Notes: generated by a model from the letters alone, not told the origin. DNA of 64,000 bases from Isochrysis galbana (GCA_018136815.1 CM030941.1:3124600-3188599), one strand, 5' to 3'. Counted from the stretch's first letter, positions 1-10,177 are shown. A program made the numbers and translations.

Positions 1-490
1 GGCGGGTGCGAGATAATCAAGTCCCACCCGAGGTCTTGGACGAGATCCGCGTCCCCGTCGAAGTGCGGAATGTAGTCGACTTCGGACGGAAACAAATCAC
101 ATACGTCGCCACATCAGCGCCAGCAAGCAGAAACATCGACGAGACCACTCCACTCGTCTCGCCGATAACCAAGACGCGAGGACACGAGATGCCGTCGGGC
201 TGCATGGCCTCGACGTCACGCCTAATGTCGCCGAGCGTGGTACAGATTTCGTCGAAGTGGATGGGAAGTACGTGAGCCGGAGACTCAGGTGGTTGGCTAG
301 GCCGAAGAATGAGCTGTGCCGCCTCGGCGATATCTTTCGGCGTTACGTGAGCGGCACCGTGGGCGGCGGTGCGTTGAAAAGCGAGATCGAGGACGTACGA
401 GAGGGCCTCTCCCTCCTTCAAGGAAGGACGAGTGCGCGCGAGATGAACGAGCAAATCTTCAGCGGCCGGAATCAAAGCCAGGCGCACTGA
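1..490 (-). pseudogene. LTR-retroelement pol fragment, methyltransferase-like domain, frameshifted
   Basis: This reads on the minus strand and is cut by the window edge. It resembles the methyltransferase-like part of the pol frame at about 60180-60500: a shared VLPxHFDE stretch, then PRVLVxGExSGVVSSMFLLA, which looks like a nucleotide/SAM-binding loop. At about 92-100 the frame breaks: a two-base insertion relative to the other copy moves the homology (PSExDYIPHF, then LGWDL) into another frame. The copy is too diverged to be a recent duplicate of the 60 kb element, so it is a relic of a related element. It adjoins a LINE fragment around 460-500. The family relation is clear from internal comparison; the methyltransferase assignment comes from remembered motifs. 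Confidence 0.7.
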
Positions 491-1060
491 AAGCTGGCAA
501 AGCGGAACGACAGCGGAAACGGAAACGGGACTGCGTGTGACCGGAATGCGGTGGTTGTTGGGTGGGTTGAGGTGGGGCTTGTTGTGTCTGTTGTGGCACC
601 TGCGCCTCAGGCCCAGCTGCCTCGGCGTACGATTTCTGGGAATTGTTCTTGGAAGAGTTGGAGGCCGAAAAGGCCCCCATGATGGATTGTTGTGTGAAGT
701 GCCCGCCCACGAGGGGTGCACTGGTGGTAGGAGTTGCCTCCATGAGGGTGACAGCAGTGCTGCCACCCACCATGGGGAGTCCTTGATTGAGTGGCATGGC
801 GGCAGAGGCAGGCAGCAGAGCCAGGGGCTGGCTCTGCTGTTCTGCAGGGAACAGGACTCTGCCTATTCCCTGCTTCTGAGGGTGTTGAGGAGGCTATGGC
901 GGGAGGATCATGTCGACGTCGCTGTCAGTGAGGGGGACAGCCTGCGAGCGCTTCGGCTCCGGCGGCTTGGGGCGACCCCGGTGGGGCGTCGTGGCGGCGG
1001 GGGGCTGGGAAGTGGGAGCGGTCGGCGCGCGCTCCATCGCTCAAACTATAACAATAGTTT
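459..1060 (-). mobile_element. LINE 5' end with terminal hairpin and ORF1 start (inverted segment)
   Basis: On the minus strand the element begins with the hairpin AAACTAT-TGTT-ATAGTTT (1060-1043), and ORF1 starts at the ATG at 1037 (MERAPTAPTSQ). The frame closes at a TAG after about 50 codons. A second frame (797-459) continues with Gln/Pro-rich sequence containing SQKSYAEAA, which is typical of retroelement ORF1/gag-like proteins. The same ORF1 start, with the same hairpin, is seen at 45489. The segment stands head-to-head with a plus-strand LINE 3' segment at 1061, so the 5' part is inverted relative to the 3' part. ORF1 is not intact. Confidence 0.7.
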
Positions 1061-1575
1061 TTCGAGATACCACCTATTAGTAACGGCGAAGGTCGGTTAT
1101 TTCTTTCAAAGGCTAAAAAAAAATGCGAACATATGGGGCTACACGCCCCGGGCAACAAACATATTCGGAAAATGATAAGCCCTCTATACTCTATACACGG
1201 TGGACAAAGATTTCAACCTAGGAACATCAGAAGACCTCTTGCAGGCGGCGAGAGGTTTGGACATACGAAACATCACCTAGGGTAGCTGAACCTCTTTAGT
1301 AGAAACCCCAGCGGATATCAAATGAAGATGAAACCCGAGCTAAAGCGCTAAAGCAGAACAAAGGAGGAGCCACAGTCTCCCGCCCCCTTCTCTCCAACTC
1401 CTGGCCAACGCAGCGCGCGCAGCCTCCCCGGAACCAGCTTCTCCGTTAAAGAGAGAGCTGGGGAAGGGGGAGGGGGTTGACAGGGGTTAGGTTTGGGTAG
1501 TAGGGAGGTTCACTAGCACTCTGCCTCACGCCGCACATGTACATGTAGCGGGGACATTTAAGAAGACTTTTTTTA
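1061..1575 (+). mobile_element. LINE 3' segment: ORF2 C-terminal remnant and 3' UTR
   Basis: Bases 1061-1280 match, with frameshifts, the end of the LINE ORF2 at 53880-53553 (shared RYHLL.TAKVG, QRLKK, NMGLHAP.NKHIRKMISPLY). Bases 1280-1575 match the sequence that follows that ORF (53550-53243 read on the minus strand), including GGTAGTAGGGAGGTTCA and the terminal TAGCGGGGA...TTTAAGAAG plus a T run. I take this shared stretch as the LINE 3' UTR and tail. The ORF is broken, so it is a dead copy. With the inverted 5' segment just upstream, the locus looks like one insertion. Confidence 0.75.
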
Positions 1576-1950
1576 CTTTATACGAGTGATCGGGCTACCT
1601 TTACCTTCATCAACCAGTGCAAGCGACTCTAAAATTCCATCTTCCAGTCTTGCAGTCACTCGCTGAAAATTGCATCTTCCAGACACTCCTCACTCTCTCT
1701 TCTACTCTCCAGCCGTTTTTCCTCCGATCAGTATCCGTCGTCTTCTGGTACTCTAGACTTACGTGTTTTCTTCTCTAGAGTAGAGTACTCCTCGAGAAAA
1801 TGTCCTTTTCGCTTTCGCTTCCAGTCTCTCCTCTCACTCTCTCTCCTCCCTCCTTCTGGCCAGGTTTCCTCCGCCTCGTGTCCCTAAGCTTATTTGGCGT
1901 ATTTTCTTCTCAATCGTTGTGTCCGCCTTGTCCGCCTTGTCCTGGACTTC
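1576..1950 (+). promoter_or_regulatory. Upstream region of the temptin/RING gene
   Basis: There is no gene-like frame here. The stretch 1660-1900 is pyrimidine-rich on the coding strand of the downstream gene (many CTCTCT and TTCTC runs), as is also seen before 47061 and before 16244 on its own strand. A TTTATACGAG at about 1577 could act as a weak TATA-like element, but nothing else supports that. An ATG at 1801 opens a different frame of 92 codons, which could be an upstream ORF or part of an unseen first exon. Confidence 0.3.
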
Positions 1951-3678
1951 ATGCCCTCTGCCGCCTGCATCATGCTCCTCACCGCGATGCATGCAAGCCT
2001 CAAGCCTTGGTCGAGACTGCCAAACGGAAATCGCCCGTTCGACCGCGATGTCTTCTACACCAACCCCTTCTGGGCTGACTTCGAGCGGGCCGGGTCATTC
2101 TGGACCATAGAATTGTGCAACGCCGACTCGGATGGGGACGGACAGAGCAACGGCCTCGAGATGGGAGACCCGTGCTGCGAGTGGTTTCCCGGGGACACGC
2201 CCGCGTACACTGAGGATATCAGTTTCGTCGGCGATGCATTTAGCACGACCAGCCGAACGATGCCCCAGTGTGCTTCCAGCCATGCAGTCGATAGATGCAG
2301 CACGACTTTCTTGGCGTCTCCCGCCTGGTCTCAACTCCCCAATGGAAATCGCTCCTTCAGCCACCATTTCCACTACGCCGACTCCTTCTGGATTGATTTC
2401 GACAACGCTGGCTGTATCTGGACCATAGAATTGTGCAACGCCGACTCGGATGGGGACGGACAGAGCAACGGCCTCGAAATGGGAGACCCGTGCTGCGAGT
2501 GGCTTCCCGGGGACACGCCCGCATTCACTGAGGATATCAGTCTCGTCGGTAATGCATTTTGCAAGACTAACCGAAGGATGCCCAAATGCAGTACTCCTCG
2601 TAGCCGTGTGGTGCATGGCTACGGTACGGTGGCCATCTTGTCTCTCACAGTCTTCCTCGCGTTTCTTTTCCGCTCCTTCAACACGTTCAGAAGGTGGCTT
2701 TTGCGGTTGCCCATATCTCTTACCGTCCTCTTTAGCTTTCTCTGGAGACAGTGGCTTCTATGGGCGACAGCAATTTTTTCAACTGTGGTTGCAAGACTTC
2801 GTAGGCTCGCGCCTTCTCTGCATTCCCTTCAGATCCTGTTTTGCCGCCTCCTGCAAAATCTTGCGTCGCTTCTTTTAAACATTCTTCTCCTGCCCGTTAT
2901 TGTTCTGATGCAATTCATGGCGCGTTCAAGTGCGAACCGACAACTTGTGTTCTCTCTTGTGGCGCCTCAGCTGTGGGCGACCGGCTTCATCGGTAAGTCT
3001 CTTAATCAGACCGCGTGCATCCATTTAAACCTCCTTTGTTGTATTCATCACTACTGGAGGTCGCAGCACTTGCTCCTCCGGTCGACTGTCGGTGATGCAA
3101 TGCTTTTGTGCACTACCTTGGTGAAGATCGGTGCCCTGTTCTGGATATCCGCATCAACAGGGGCGCAAACAATGCTTTTGATGTTGCTTTTACCGGCGAT
3201 GATGCTCATTTTTCATGATGCTGCCATGACGGATGGCATGTGTCTGGCAGCAGCCTTTGGTTACCTGGTTCTCCCACTGATTGCAGACGGCCTCAACGCG
3301 GCCGGCCTGGAAACGAAAACATTGGATGGGGTGGTACGAATGTTCTCGCCCCTCTGTTTCTGGTCAATGACTTTCATGCAAAGTGACGTGAGCGAACTTC
3401 GCGCAATCGCTCGCAAATTATCGTTTATCGCTCGTAGCCCTTTGGCTAGTGGATTCTGCACAGACGCTCACCCCTCGCCAGGGTCTGACTCGTCTGTGAA
3501 CAACTTGGCAACAACAAACGATCGTGTGATATGCATAGTGTGTCTAGAGCGGGAGCGCAACATCGCCTTTGAACCGTGCGGACACTGTGTGTGTTGCCGT
3601 TTGTGCGCAATTCCAATGACGAGGTGTCCATTGTGTAGGGCTCAGGTGGTACGGCAACTTCCGATATTTCTTAGCTAG
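1951..3678 (+). CDS. Two temptin-like domains, membrane segments and a C-terminal RING finger
   Basis: The predicted protein is 575 aa, starting at the first ATG of an open frame that reaches back to 1894. After a short hydrophobic N-terminus (probable signal peptide) come two copies of a temptin-like Cys domain, each with CNADSDGDGQSNGLEMGDPC and a trailing MPxC; DxDGDG suggests calcium binding. The two copies share about 82 identical bases 318 bp apart (2101-2182 and 2419-2500), so the duplication or conversion is recent. From about residue 225 there are several hydrophobic, probably membrane-spanning segments. The C-terminus is a RING finger (CIVCLE...CGHCVCC..C......CPLC), expected to recruit ubiquitin E2 enzymes. 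So this looks like a membrane E3 ligase with an outward-facing adhesion or ligand domain. Family assignment is from motifs. Part of the N-terminus may lie in an unseen exon. Confidence 0.8.
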   Translation: MPSAACIMLLTAMHASLKPWSRLPNGNRPFDRDVFYTNPFWADFERAGSFWTIELCNADSDGDGQSNGLEMGDPCCEWFPGDTPAYTEDISFVGDAFSTTSRTMPQCASSHAVDRCSTTFLASPAWSQLPNGNRSFSHHFHYADSFWIDFDNAGCIWTIELCNADSDGDGQSNGLEMGDPCCEWLPGDTPAFTEDISLVGNAFCKTNRRMPKCSTPRSRVVHGYGTVAILSLTVFLAFLFRSFNTFRRWLLRLPISLTVLFSFLWRQWLLWATAIFSTVVARLRRLAPSLHSLQILFCRLLQNLASLLLNILLLPVIVLMQFMARSSANRQLVFSLVAPQLWATGFIGKSLNQTACIHLNLLCCIHHYWRSQHLLLRSTVGDAMLLCTTLVKIGALFWISASTGAQTMLLMLLLPAMMLIFHDAAMTDGMCLAAAFGYLVLPLIADGLNAAGLETKTLDGVVRMFSPLCFWSMTFMQSDVSELRAIARKLSFIARSPLASGFCTDAHPSPGSDSSVNNLATTNDRVICIVCLERERNIAFEPCGHCVCCRLCAIPMTRCPLCRAQVVRQLPIFLS

Positions 3679-4186
3679 AAATACGTTAGGTAGAGAGTAG
3701 AGAGCTAAATCTAGGCTCTAAAAAAAAGATCTGAAGATTCAGGGCTACACACCTATCGCTAGTCGGTACCTCTCACCGCATATCCACCATCGCCCTTCTA
3801 TCCCTTTCCTCCACTCCCTCGCCTTCCCCCCCTCTTTCCAGGCGGCTTGCCTTCATTTGGTCTCCTTTCCCTCACTCTCACCCTACCATGAGCCCCCCCC
3901 GCGAGCACCCCGAAGGAGAGGCCCAGGAGCACCCCGTACGCGACGAGAACAGCATCGCCTTGGCTCGGCATGAAGGCGCGCCCCGAGAGGGTCTCCTTCG
4001 ACAACGCCTGAGCCATCCACAACGCCTAGGGAGCCTACTCGCCGGGGGATGGGGTAGAGGGGCTGTGGATGGGAAGGGGGGGGGGTGCCTCTCTCTCTCC
4101 GCGCGCCCGCCCCCAAAAATATCTGACGAGCAAGGTTGCTCTCCGGCGGGGGCGTCTCGTCCGCTCTTTCGCGGAGACACGCCCTT
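3679..4186. other. Intergenic; short dispersed repeat
   Basis: No convincing gene. The stretch 3717-3757, read on the minus strand, matches 10085-10126 (TAGGTGTGTAGCCC...TTCAGAT...TTTTTT), so it is a short dispersed sequence, possibly a LINE tail. A minus-strand frame at 4022-3798 has one hydrophobic stretch (LVAYGVLLGLSFGVLAGG), but it lies in GC-rich sequence with overlapping frames and nothing else supports it. Confidence 0.4.
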
Positions 4187-4630
4187 CAAGAGGTGTTTCC
4201 CTGTTTACTCATTATTACCTTGTAAGCTTCCTCGACTACGACATGATATTCTTCGTTTAGCTTATTAATGTCACGAATACATTTGCCGGCATATTCTTGA
4301 GAGTACTCACTGACGATCTCAATGAACAATTCTAGCTTCCGTTGCAGTTCGTATAGTTTTGTGTTATTGCTACGTAGTAATAGCAGCTTCTTTTTATTGA
4401 ATACCGGGCAGTAGGCTTCTAAGACTTTGTCGTATCTTTCCTTGAATTCTCGCAGATGTTTTTTTAAGTGATTGCTAACTTCAGGTTTGGTAAGTACGTA
4501 GTTCTCGATATGGTGCGGCCTTGGTGCACTACCATGGGCCCGGTTGTGGGTGCGAGTTCGGGGCAGGCCTGTTGGGTGTTCACTCGTGTCCTTTTTCTTG
4601 TTCGTGCATGCTTGCGGTCTTCGCGCGGCC
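4187..4630 (-). pseudogene. AT-rich open frame without a start codon, helical Lys/Glu-rich product
   Basis: Read on the minus strand, this frame is open from just after a TAG at about 4632 to a TGA at 4187, and contains no ATG except near its very end. From about 4515 onward it becomes visibly AT-rich, unlike almost everything else in the window, and encodes about 105 residues rich in Lys, Glu and Leu (for example KKHLREFKERYDKVLEAY and LNEEYHVVVEEAYKVIM), which look like long amphipathic helices or a coiled coil. I do not recognise the family. It could be the 3' exon of a gene, a fragment of a viral or other foreign gene, or a chance frame; the AT-rich codon choice argues against chance. Confidence 0.45.
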
Positions 4631-5109
4631 TAGGGTGCGCTGAAAAGTTCTGGTCGGGCTCGTTGGCACGTTCCTTTTACATTGTTCGTTGGCCCGCCTC
4701 CGCACCCGCGTCGGGGTTGGCCTTAACCAAATGCTCTATCCCCAGCCTTGAGGCTAGAGCTAGGAGTTCCGCGCTGGGAATGGGGTTGCCTTTGTCGTCC
4801 GAGTCGTATAGGGGGCGAAACGCGCCCAGGTCGATTCTTTTTTTCGGTTGTCGCCCCATGCCGGCTTGGTGGTTGGGCGGTCCTCGATGAGTCCGTCGAG
4901 TTTGCGAAGAGGAGTGCGCAGCATAGTTTCGTGAATCTTTCAATGGTGCGTATTAGCACCGATTCTTCCGAGAAGTTGACGTAGTCGTAGTAGATCCTAT
5001 AGAAATCCGTAATGATGTATCTACCTCGCCAAGTCCGATCGGAGGCCTCCACCCTTATCAGTGATAAGCCCCGAATCTCATACTGAGGACTCGTCCAAAA
5101 TTGGTCCAC
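4631..5109 (-). mobile_element. LINE ORF2 C-terminal fragment
   Basis: The minus-strand frame 5109-4723 carries GRYIITDFYRIYYD, NFSEESVLIRTIERF and ALLFANSTDSSR, closely matching the C-terminus of the LINE ORF2 at 44089-43525. The match fades after the last of these near 4900. Downstream, another frame (KKRIDLGAFRPLYDSDD and onward) is not recognised. No start, RT core or 5' end is present, so this is a 5'-truncated relic. Confidence 0.7.
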
Positions 5110-5488
5110 CCCCTAGCCCAGTCGGTCGGCTCGGGCCAAGTCCGCTCGACCATCCGCTCGCTCGCCCCCATCGGTGTCTTCACACTAGAAAGAAGTATGA
5201 ATTCGAGATCCCAGTGTCGCAAGAATCTGGATCTGGATCCGTACTGCTACGCGACTACTCTTAAAAAGATATGCATCGGAGGGGGCCCCACACTCAGATA
5301 CCACGCGGGGGGGCCTGGCCCCCCGACCCATTATAAACTTATAACACCTCGGCATATATATATATAGGGGCGTGGCTACATACAGCTACCAGGTACAGTA
5401 GTTATCCCCATAGCCATAGCCACGCGTGAGGCGAGAATATTAAAAGGTTCTTTTCAGGATCCATCGGGCTGATGGCACGGCACCACTC
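5110..5488. repeat. Intergenic with (TA)n and a possible element-E relic
   Basis: There is a short (TA)n run at about 5355-5365. Read on the minus strand, 5345-5285 resembles the 5' end of element E (TTTATAATGGGTC followed by G-rich then C-rich sequence), but the stem is poor, so this is tentative. No coding sequence is supported. Confidence 0.3.
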
Positions 5489-5972
5489 TCACATCAACAC
5501 TCTCAACACTTACATATCTTAAGCACGGAACACGGAACGCACGGAGACGTGCTGACAGACTGATCAAGGAAGAGAATGCCGACAAGAGAGCGACGGGGCG
5601 ACGGACGATCCGACGGGGCGACAATTACGCACAGGAATAAGGAAGGAATCTTTCGAAAAGCCATAGCTGGTTTAATGAAGACCGAAGTGAAGCAGCACCA
5701 CGATATAATCCATAATCCAACGGCTAGCACCTGACACTTGAGGCCTGAGGCCTGAGGCCTGAGCTTGAGGGAGATCAGGATCAGGGTCACACAAGGGGGC
5801 GGTTCCTTGGACCGGCGTTACCTAAACGCGCGACATAATCTTAAAACGCTAGGGGCACGCCAGGAGGTAAACCAGGCGAGGGGCAAAGCAGGCGACAAGG
5901 TAGGCCACAAAGGAGGCGAGGGCGAAGAAGGTGCAGGGGCATAGAAGCGTGAAACGTAGACGACTTCTAAAA
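5489..5972 (+). repeat. Dispersed repeat A, plus-strand copy
   Basis: This stretch matches 18164-18604 (read on the minus strand) over most of its length and shares its 3' part with 44900-45155 (plus) and 17033-17294 (minus). Common features are CACTTACATATCTT near the start, GACGGGGCGACGGACGATCC, CACACAAGGGGGCGGTTCC, a minisatellite of GGCGACAAGG-type units and the end ACTTCTAAAACAAAAAGG. No protein is conserved between copies. It could be an LTR, a UTR of an uncaptured retroelement or a SINE-like element. Confidence 0.65.
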
Positions 5973-6135
5973 CAAAAAGGATGCGACCGATGACCGCCTC
6001 TCGCCGCTCCAAATGATCTGTCGGAGGGATTCCCGCGAGTCCACACGCGGGATCCGTCCCGCCGCTGCAATCGCAATCACGGCGAGTCCGTGGAGGCAGA
6101 CGCACTCAGCGGGATTGCTGGGACACGCCGACTGA

Positions 6136-8512
6136 ATGGTTGTGTACGAGGGGGCGGGCGCGCCGCTGCACGACGAGTATGTCCAGCCGCAGCCGCTTCA
6201 GCAGCTGTGAGTCTGCCAAGGCCCGCCCGCCCCGCTGCAGCTGCGTCTTAAACCCCGTGATTCCCTACCCCTCTGCGAACTATGGTGGTGGTGCACAGGC
6301 CGGTGCCGATCAGCATAACGTGCTTTGAGCGTTGTGTGCCCTCCTTCCTTGCATCGAACCCACCTCCCACGTGGCGACGTCGAGCGAAACCCGCTCGGAA
6401 TGCTGTGACGTATCCAAGGCGAAGCTGTTGTGCACAACAACCACAGCCCCCGCAAATATTGGCGATCTCTCCTGGCGCAGGTGGTGGCGTCTTCTCATGC
6501 CATACCGCTACAAGGAGTGCCCTGACCACGTGATCGTCAAAGGAGCGGAGCGGACGCAACCGTCTCGCATGGGATCCTTCGCCAAGACGGAGCACACACA
6601 CGATTCACGTCCCGTGTACAAGAACCGCTACGACCAGTTTCTGTGGTTCTCGCGCCAGGATGGCAACTGGCTCATCGGCCCCGATTATACACGGGCAGAA
6701 CGAGCGGTGCAGTCAACTACCGGCGCTGGACCTACCTCATGCCCCGCTGATGGGGCGGACTGGGCGGCCATTGGCGACTCAGGAAGCTTGCTGGATAAGG
6801 GCGGCCTTTGGGAGTTCGGAAACATCACGGTGGCCACGCAATGGTGTGGTGATGAAGGTCCACAGGTGAGCTAGCGACAGGGGCCAAGTCCCGACCAGAG
6901 CATGCCTTGCACCACAGAGCGCAAGCCGCATTAACTTTGTTTGTTAAGCTGTTTCGGCATCATCACGCCTTCATGCGTTCTACCCGTGTTGATGACCATT
7001 ATCGTTCTGGACACAGCTTCTTTGGCGCACTGTTGCACGAGAGTGTGGCAACCATGAGCATGAGGAAACGATCACCTCGACGCTCACGGAATGCGCCCGC
7101 CGAGCCGACGGTGCACCGAATGCTGAGTCAGGTAGGCTATTCTCCATTGTTGTAGCCGTGGGACGCTCCAGGCGCTGCGCCTCGCTGCGTTGATGGGACT
7201 GATGACTGCAGACAGCATGGTATGCTGCATATCGGGGATATTGCGGGCGGTGCATATCCAGCTGCTGCATCTGAACTATCGATGCCTAGGACTTAATACT
7301 GGACCACATAGCATCGCCTCGAATGGTAATTTAGGAATCAGCCACCTCGGCTCTTTTTGGGAGGATGGCGCGCTGCGCTCTCGCACCGAGTTCGAATGGA
7401 CACCTACAGCGAAAGCATACGTACAAGCCAGGTGATACACGTCGCACACACCTCGTTCATAGATAGCGCCGCCTCATGCAGTGCGTTGGGAGCTCGCGCG
7501 CCATCAGATGCACGAGGCCAACGCCAGACGACTCGCACCCTTCCCGAAGCGTGCCTGCCCCTACGCTTCGAGCTCGCAGTAAGGACGGTGTGCATTCCAA
7601 GCCGGGCCGTGACGATGTCGCGATAGAACTCGAAATGGTGCAAGTAGCGGAGGCGCAACTTCATCAGTATGCCCAGTGAGCGCCATCGCCCAATTTTGAG
7701 AAACCGAGTCGGGAATGCGGGTGGGAGATTCGTACGTGCAAGCAACGCGCCGCATAGATCCATCGGGAGTGTGTGAGCTTGCCAGTCCGCCCAAAGCGCA
7801 AACTTGCCTGCCACTTGTGCTTATCGAGCGCCCGATTTCCCATTTAACTGATGGGTATCCTGCCCCTTAGGTGCCGTCGCAACCCTGATGCCTACATCGG
7901 TGTTCCGTACAAGCAACTTTTAGAAGGCGGCGGGGCCGATGCAGGTGAGCCTAGTAGCGAGCATATTGTTCATTGGCTTCTAGAGCGGACTTCATCAGGA
8001 TAGCGAGTTTGCCTTGAGCTTCCTATCGCACATACGACCAAGTTCGACATCTCACTCGCTGACCCTGGTAATCCCGCCCATATTCGCCTACAAGATGGCA
8101 TGCCAAAGTGCAATGAAGTTCAACAGATGCGGGGCCGATGTGAGGGCGAACCCGAATTCCATTTTGACTACTATCGCACATGCCATGGAAGGTTCGACGT
8201 TACTCCAACATCGGTGTGCGGCATTGTCATGCTTGCATAGGGTGTATTAGCAGTCGCCATCTTCAGTCTTTGCTTTCCCCAATTTTGTTGCAGTGGTTTT
8301 GCACCCGTGGCATCAATCGGCCCACCTACCTGAATCCTGGACTTTTGGGCATAGAGCCCACTGCTGATTATGCAGTACAACCATGGCTTCCAAGTGGCAT
8401 CGTCCTCGCCAGCGTGGCGTTTGCCGCCTATCTAGTGGCAAGCAAGCTCGCTAAATTGGGAAATCCTCGGTCAATCATTCGAGGCGATGAAGTAATAGGC
8501 AGTCTGCATTGA
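6136..8512 (+). CDS. Multi-exon protein with a VYKN/WLIG module and a C-terminal membrane helix
   Basis: Proposed start: ATG 6136 (MVVYEGAGAPLHDEYVQ), exon ending at 6206 before GTGAGT, and exon 2 from 6299 after a CAG acceptor. A later exon (about 6500-6865) encodes CPDHVIVKGAE, RMGSFAKTEHTHDSRPVYKN, FLWFSRQDGNWLIGPDYT, a CP and a WEF block, and ends before GTGAGC. This layout resembles a module I remember from microalgal proteins of unknown function. Middle exons are unclear; stretches before GT sites at 7132 and 7945 are candidates. The last exon (8293-8512) follows TTGTTGCAG and encodes a membrane helix (SGIVLASVAFAAYLVASKLA) before the stop. The product may be a tail-anchored or type I membrane protein. 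No function is assigned; the exon set is incomplete. Confidence 0.5.
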
Positions 8513-9062
8513 AGGGCAATCGCTAACTAAGCAAGGCGCTCGAGAAGCTACCAAGCAAGAGGCAAGAGGCAAACAAACGTGAAAATGAGCGGGCTGTAGG
8601 ACAGATTGCGTGTGTGGGATGTGAGCCGTGCGCGAGGACTCACGCTCACGCACACAGCATGAAACTGTGCTGAAAAACGACGACACTTCTTGCTTGCTAG
8701 CCGATGGACCCACGAAACTATAGGGGTGGCGAGCGTAAAGATGGTCCTCGTTTGCTCGATGTGGTGCGACGTGATCACCGAATGAAGTAGAGAGAAGGAA
8801 ACTGCGAGTATCGGGTAGTAGGTAGGTGTGGCCACTTCTGCACCTAGCACCTGGATCATATGGGAACGAGTGGTGCGCGGCGCGTAGACAGACCAGACAG
8901 TAGACAGTAAACGTTGCGGCATACGCGAGAGCAGGTAAAAACGATAAAATATTCCTACCGTATATGCGGCCGTGGACCCACTACTTTATTTAACGTAGGA
9001 AACTTCCTACACTTCCACTCCCCTGGCCCTTTCCCCAACTAGGATGCGAGTCATACGAATTT
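8513..9062. other. Intergenic
   Basis: Overlapping frames on both strands show no recognisable domain or codon pattern. It probably holds the 3' UTR of the upstream gene and spacer. Confidence 0.4.
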
Positions 9063-10141
9063 CACTATCTCTTAAGAGGCGGCTGGAAGCACCTGCAAAG
9101 GTGCTTCGAGACCCTTTTTTATTCCTAGCATATTGGCGGCCCCTTGGAGCCTAGAGAACACTAAAATTGAGCTGGAGCCTTGCCATCAATATGGAGGACT
9201 AGTCTTATGCATAAGATGGAGTCGCATCGCCCGAAATTTGCTCCCATGACCTGATCGGTGGCGATGCTGCCGACGAGCCGGCGTCGCACGTCGTTCACAA
9301 CGCATGCTGCAGGAGATCGAGTAAGAGTTCACAACTCTCATCAAGATTATACGTGTCGGGGGCATTTATTGATGCTGAGTAATCTAAGCCTTACAAATCA
9401 TACACAAGATGAACTGCTCACAAACCCTTTGGACCAGAATATTTCATGGGCAAAGCGTTCCCCTTTGAGACAGACCACATACAAGCGAGCGGAGACGAGC
9501 ACACAACACACAAAAGCATTCAGACTGCACGTGCGCGCATTGCAGTGGACTGCCTGCGCGTCGCCGTGGCCAGCGCGCAGGCAGCCCATATGTGTCTAGC
9601 CATAACACTCCCTGATCGGGCGCGCAGACACAGACAGCCTGCCGTAAAATTGCTGGCTCGTGCTCGTGCGCTGCGCCATTGCCGCTGCAGCAGCTAGCCG
9701 CCAACACCAGCAGCCACTCGCCCGCCACTGTGGCGATCGGAACGTGCCGACCCACAAACAAAGGCAACCAGGCTTGTCAGTCCCCCTTCCCACCGCCTAG
9801 ATGTTCGCCCATCTGCTCGTGAAAGGTGAAGCACCTTTCGCGGAGCGCGCATGCAGCGCCGCCCAGGTGACACAAATGGTGACCTAGCTCGCGCTGCGCG
9901 TCGAGCTGGGGGCTAGGGCCAAGATATGATGGGTGAGGGGTATGGAGACGCCCTCCCATGCCGCTACAGCCGCCAACGAGGTGGTCTGAGAGGCATGGGA
10001 GGGCACGGCGCGGCGCGGCAACGGCGTGCAGCACCTCCGAAGGTGCTTCGCCTCTTAAGAGATATACCATATACCAACTCTAGAAGTAGTAGGTGTGTAG
10101 CCCAGAAACTTCAGATGTTTTTTAAATACCAACTCTAGAAG
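9063..10141. repeat. Inverted repeats with AGGTGCTT hairpins
   Basis: The segment is bounded by inverted copies of ATCTCTTAAGAGGCG next to a hairpin: AAGCACCT-GCAA-AGGTGCTT at 9094-9115, and AGCACCT-CCG-AAGGTGCT at about 10028-10046. A third related hairpin (GAAAGGTG/CACCTTTC) lies at about 9824-9842. CTCTTAAGAG is itself a palindrome. The layout is compatible with a small TIR element or foldback, but I see no target-site duplication and no transposase. ATACCAACTCTAGAAG occurs twice (10068-10083, 10126-10141) around a copy of the short sequence also at 3717-3757, which looks like a target-site duplication around a short insertion. Confidence 0.4.
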
Positions 10142-10177
10142 CCACGCTCGTACGTAAGGTTCGCCACCCTGGTGCTC

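Noticed and set aside
537-1175. 212-aa plus-strand frame over the LINE 5' end
   Set aside because: It is antisense to the ORF1 start and crosses the inversion joint.
9258-9793. Overlapping 65-113 aa frames on both strands
   Set aside because: No domain, no codon signal and no splice context.
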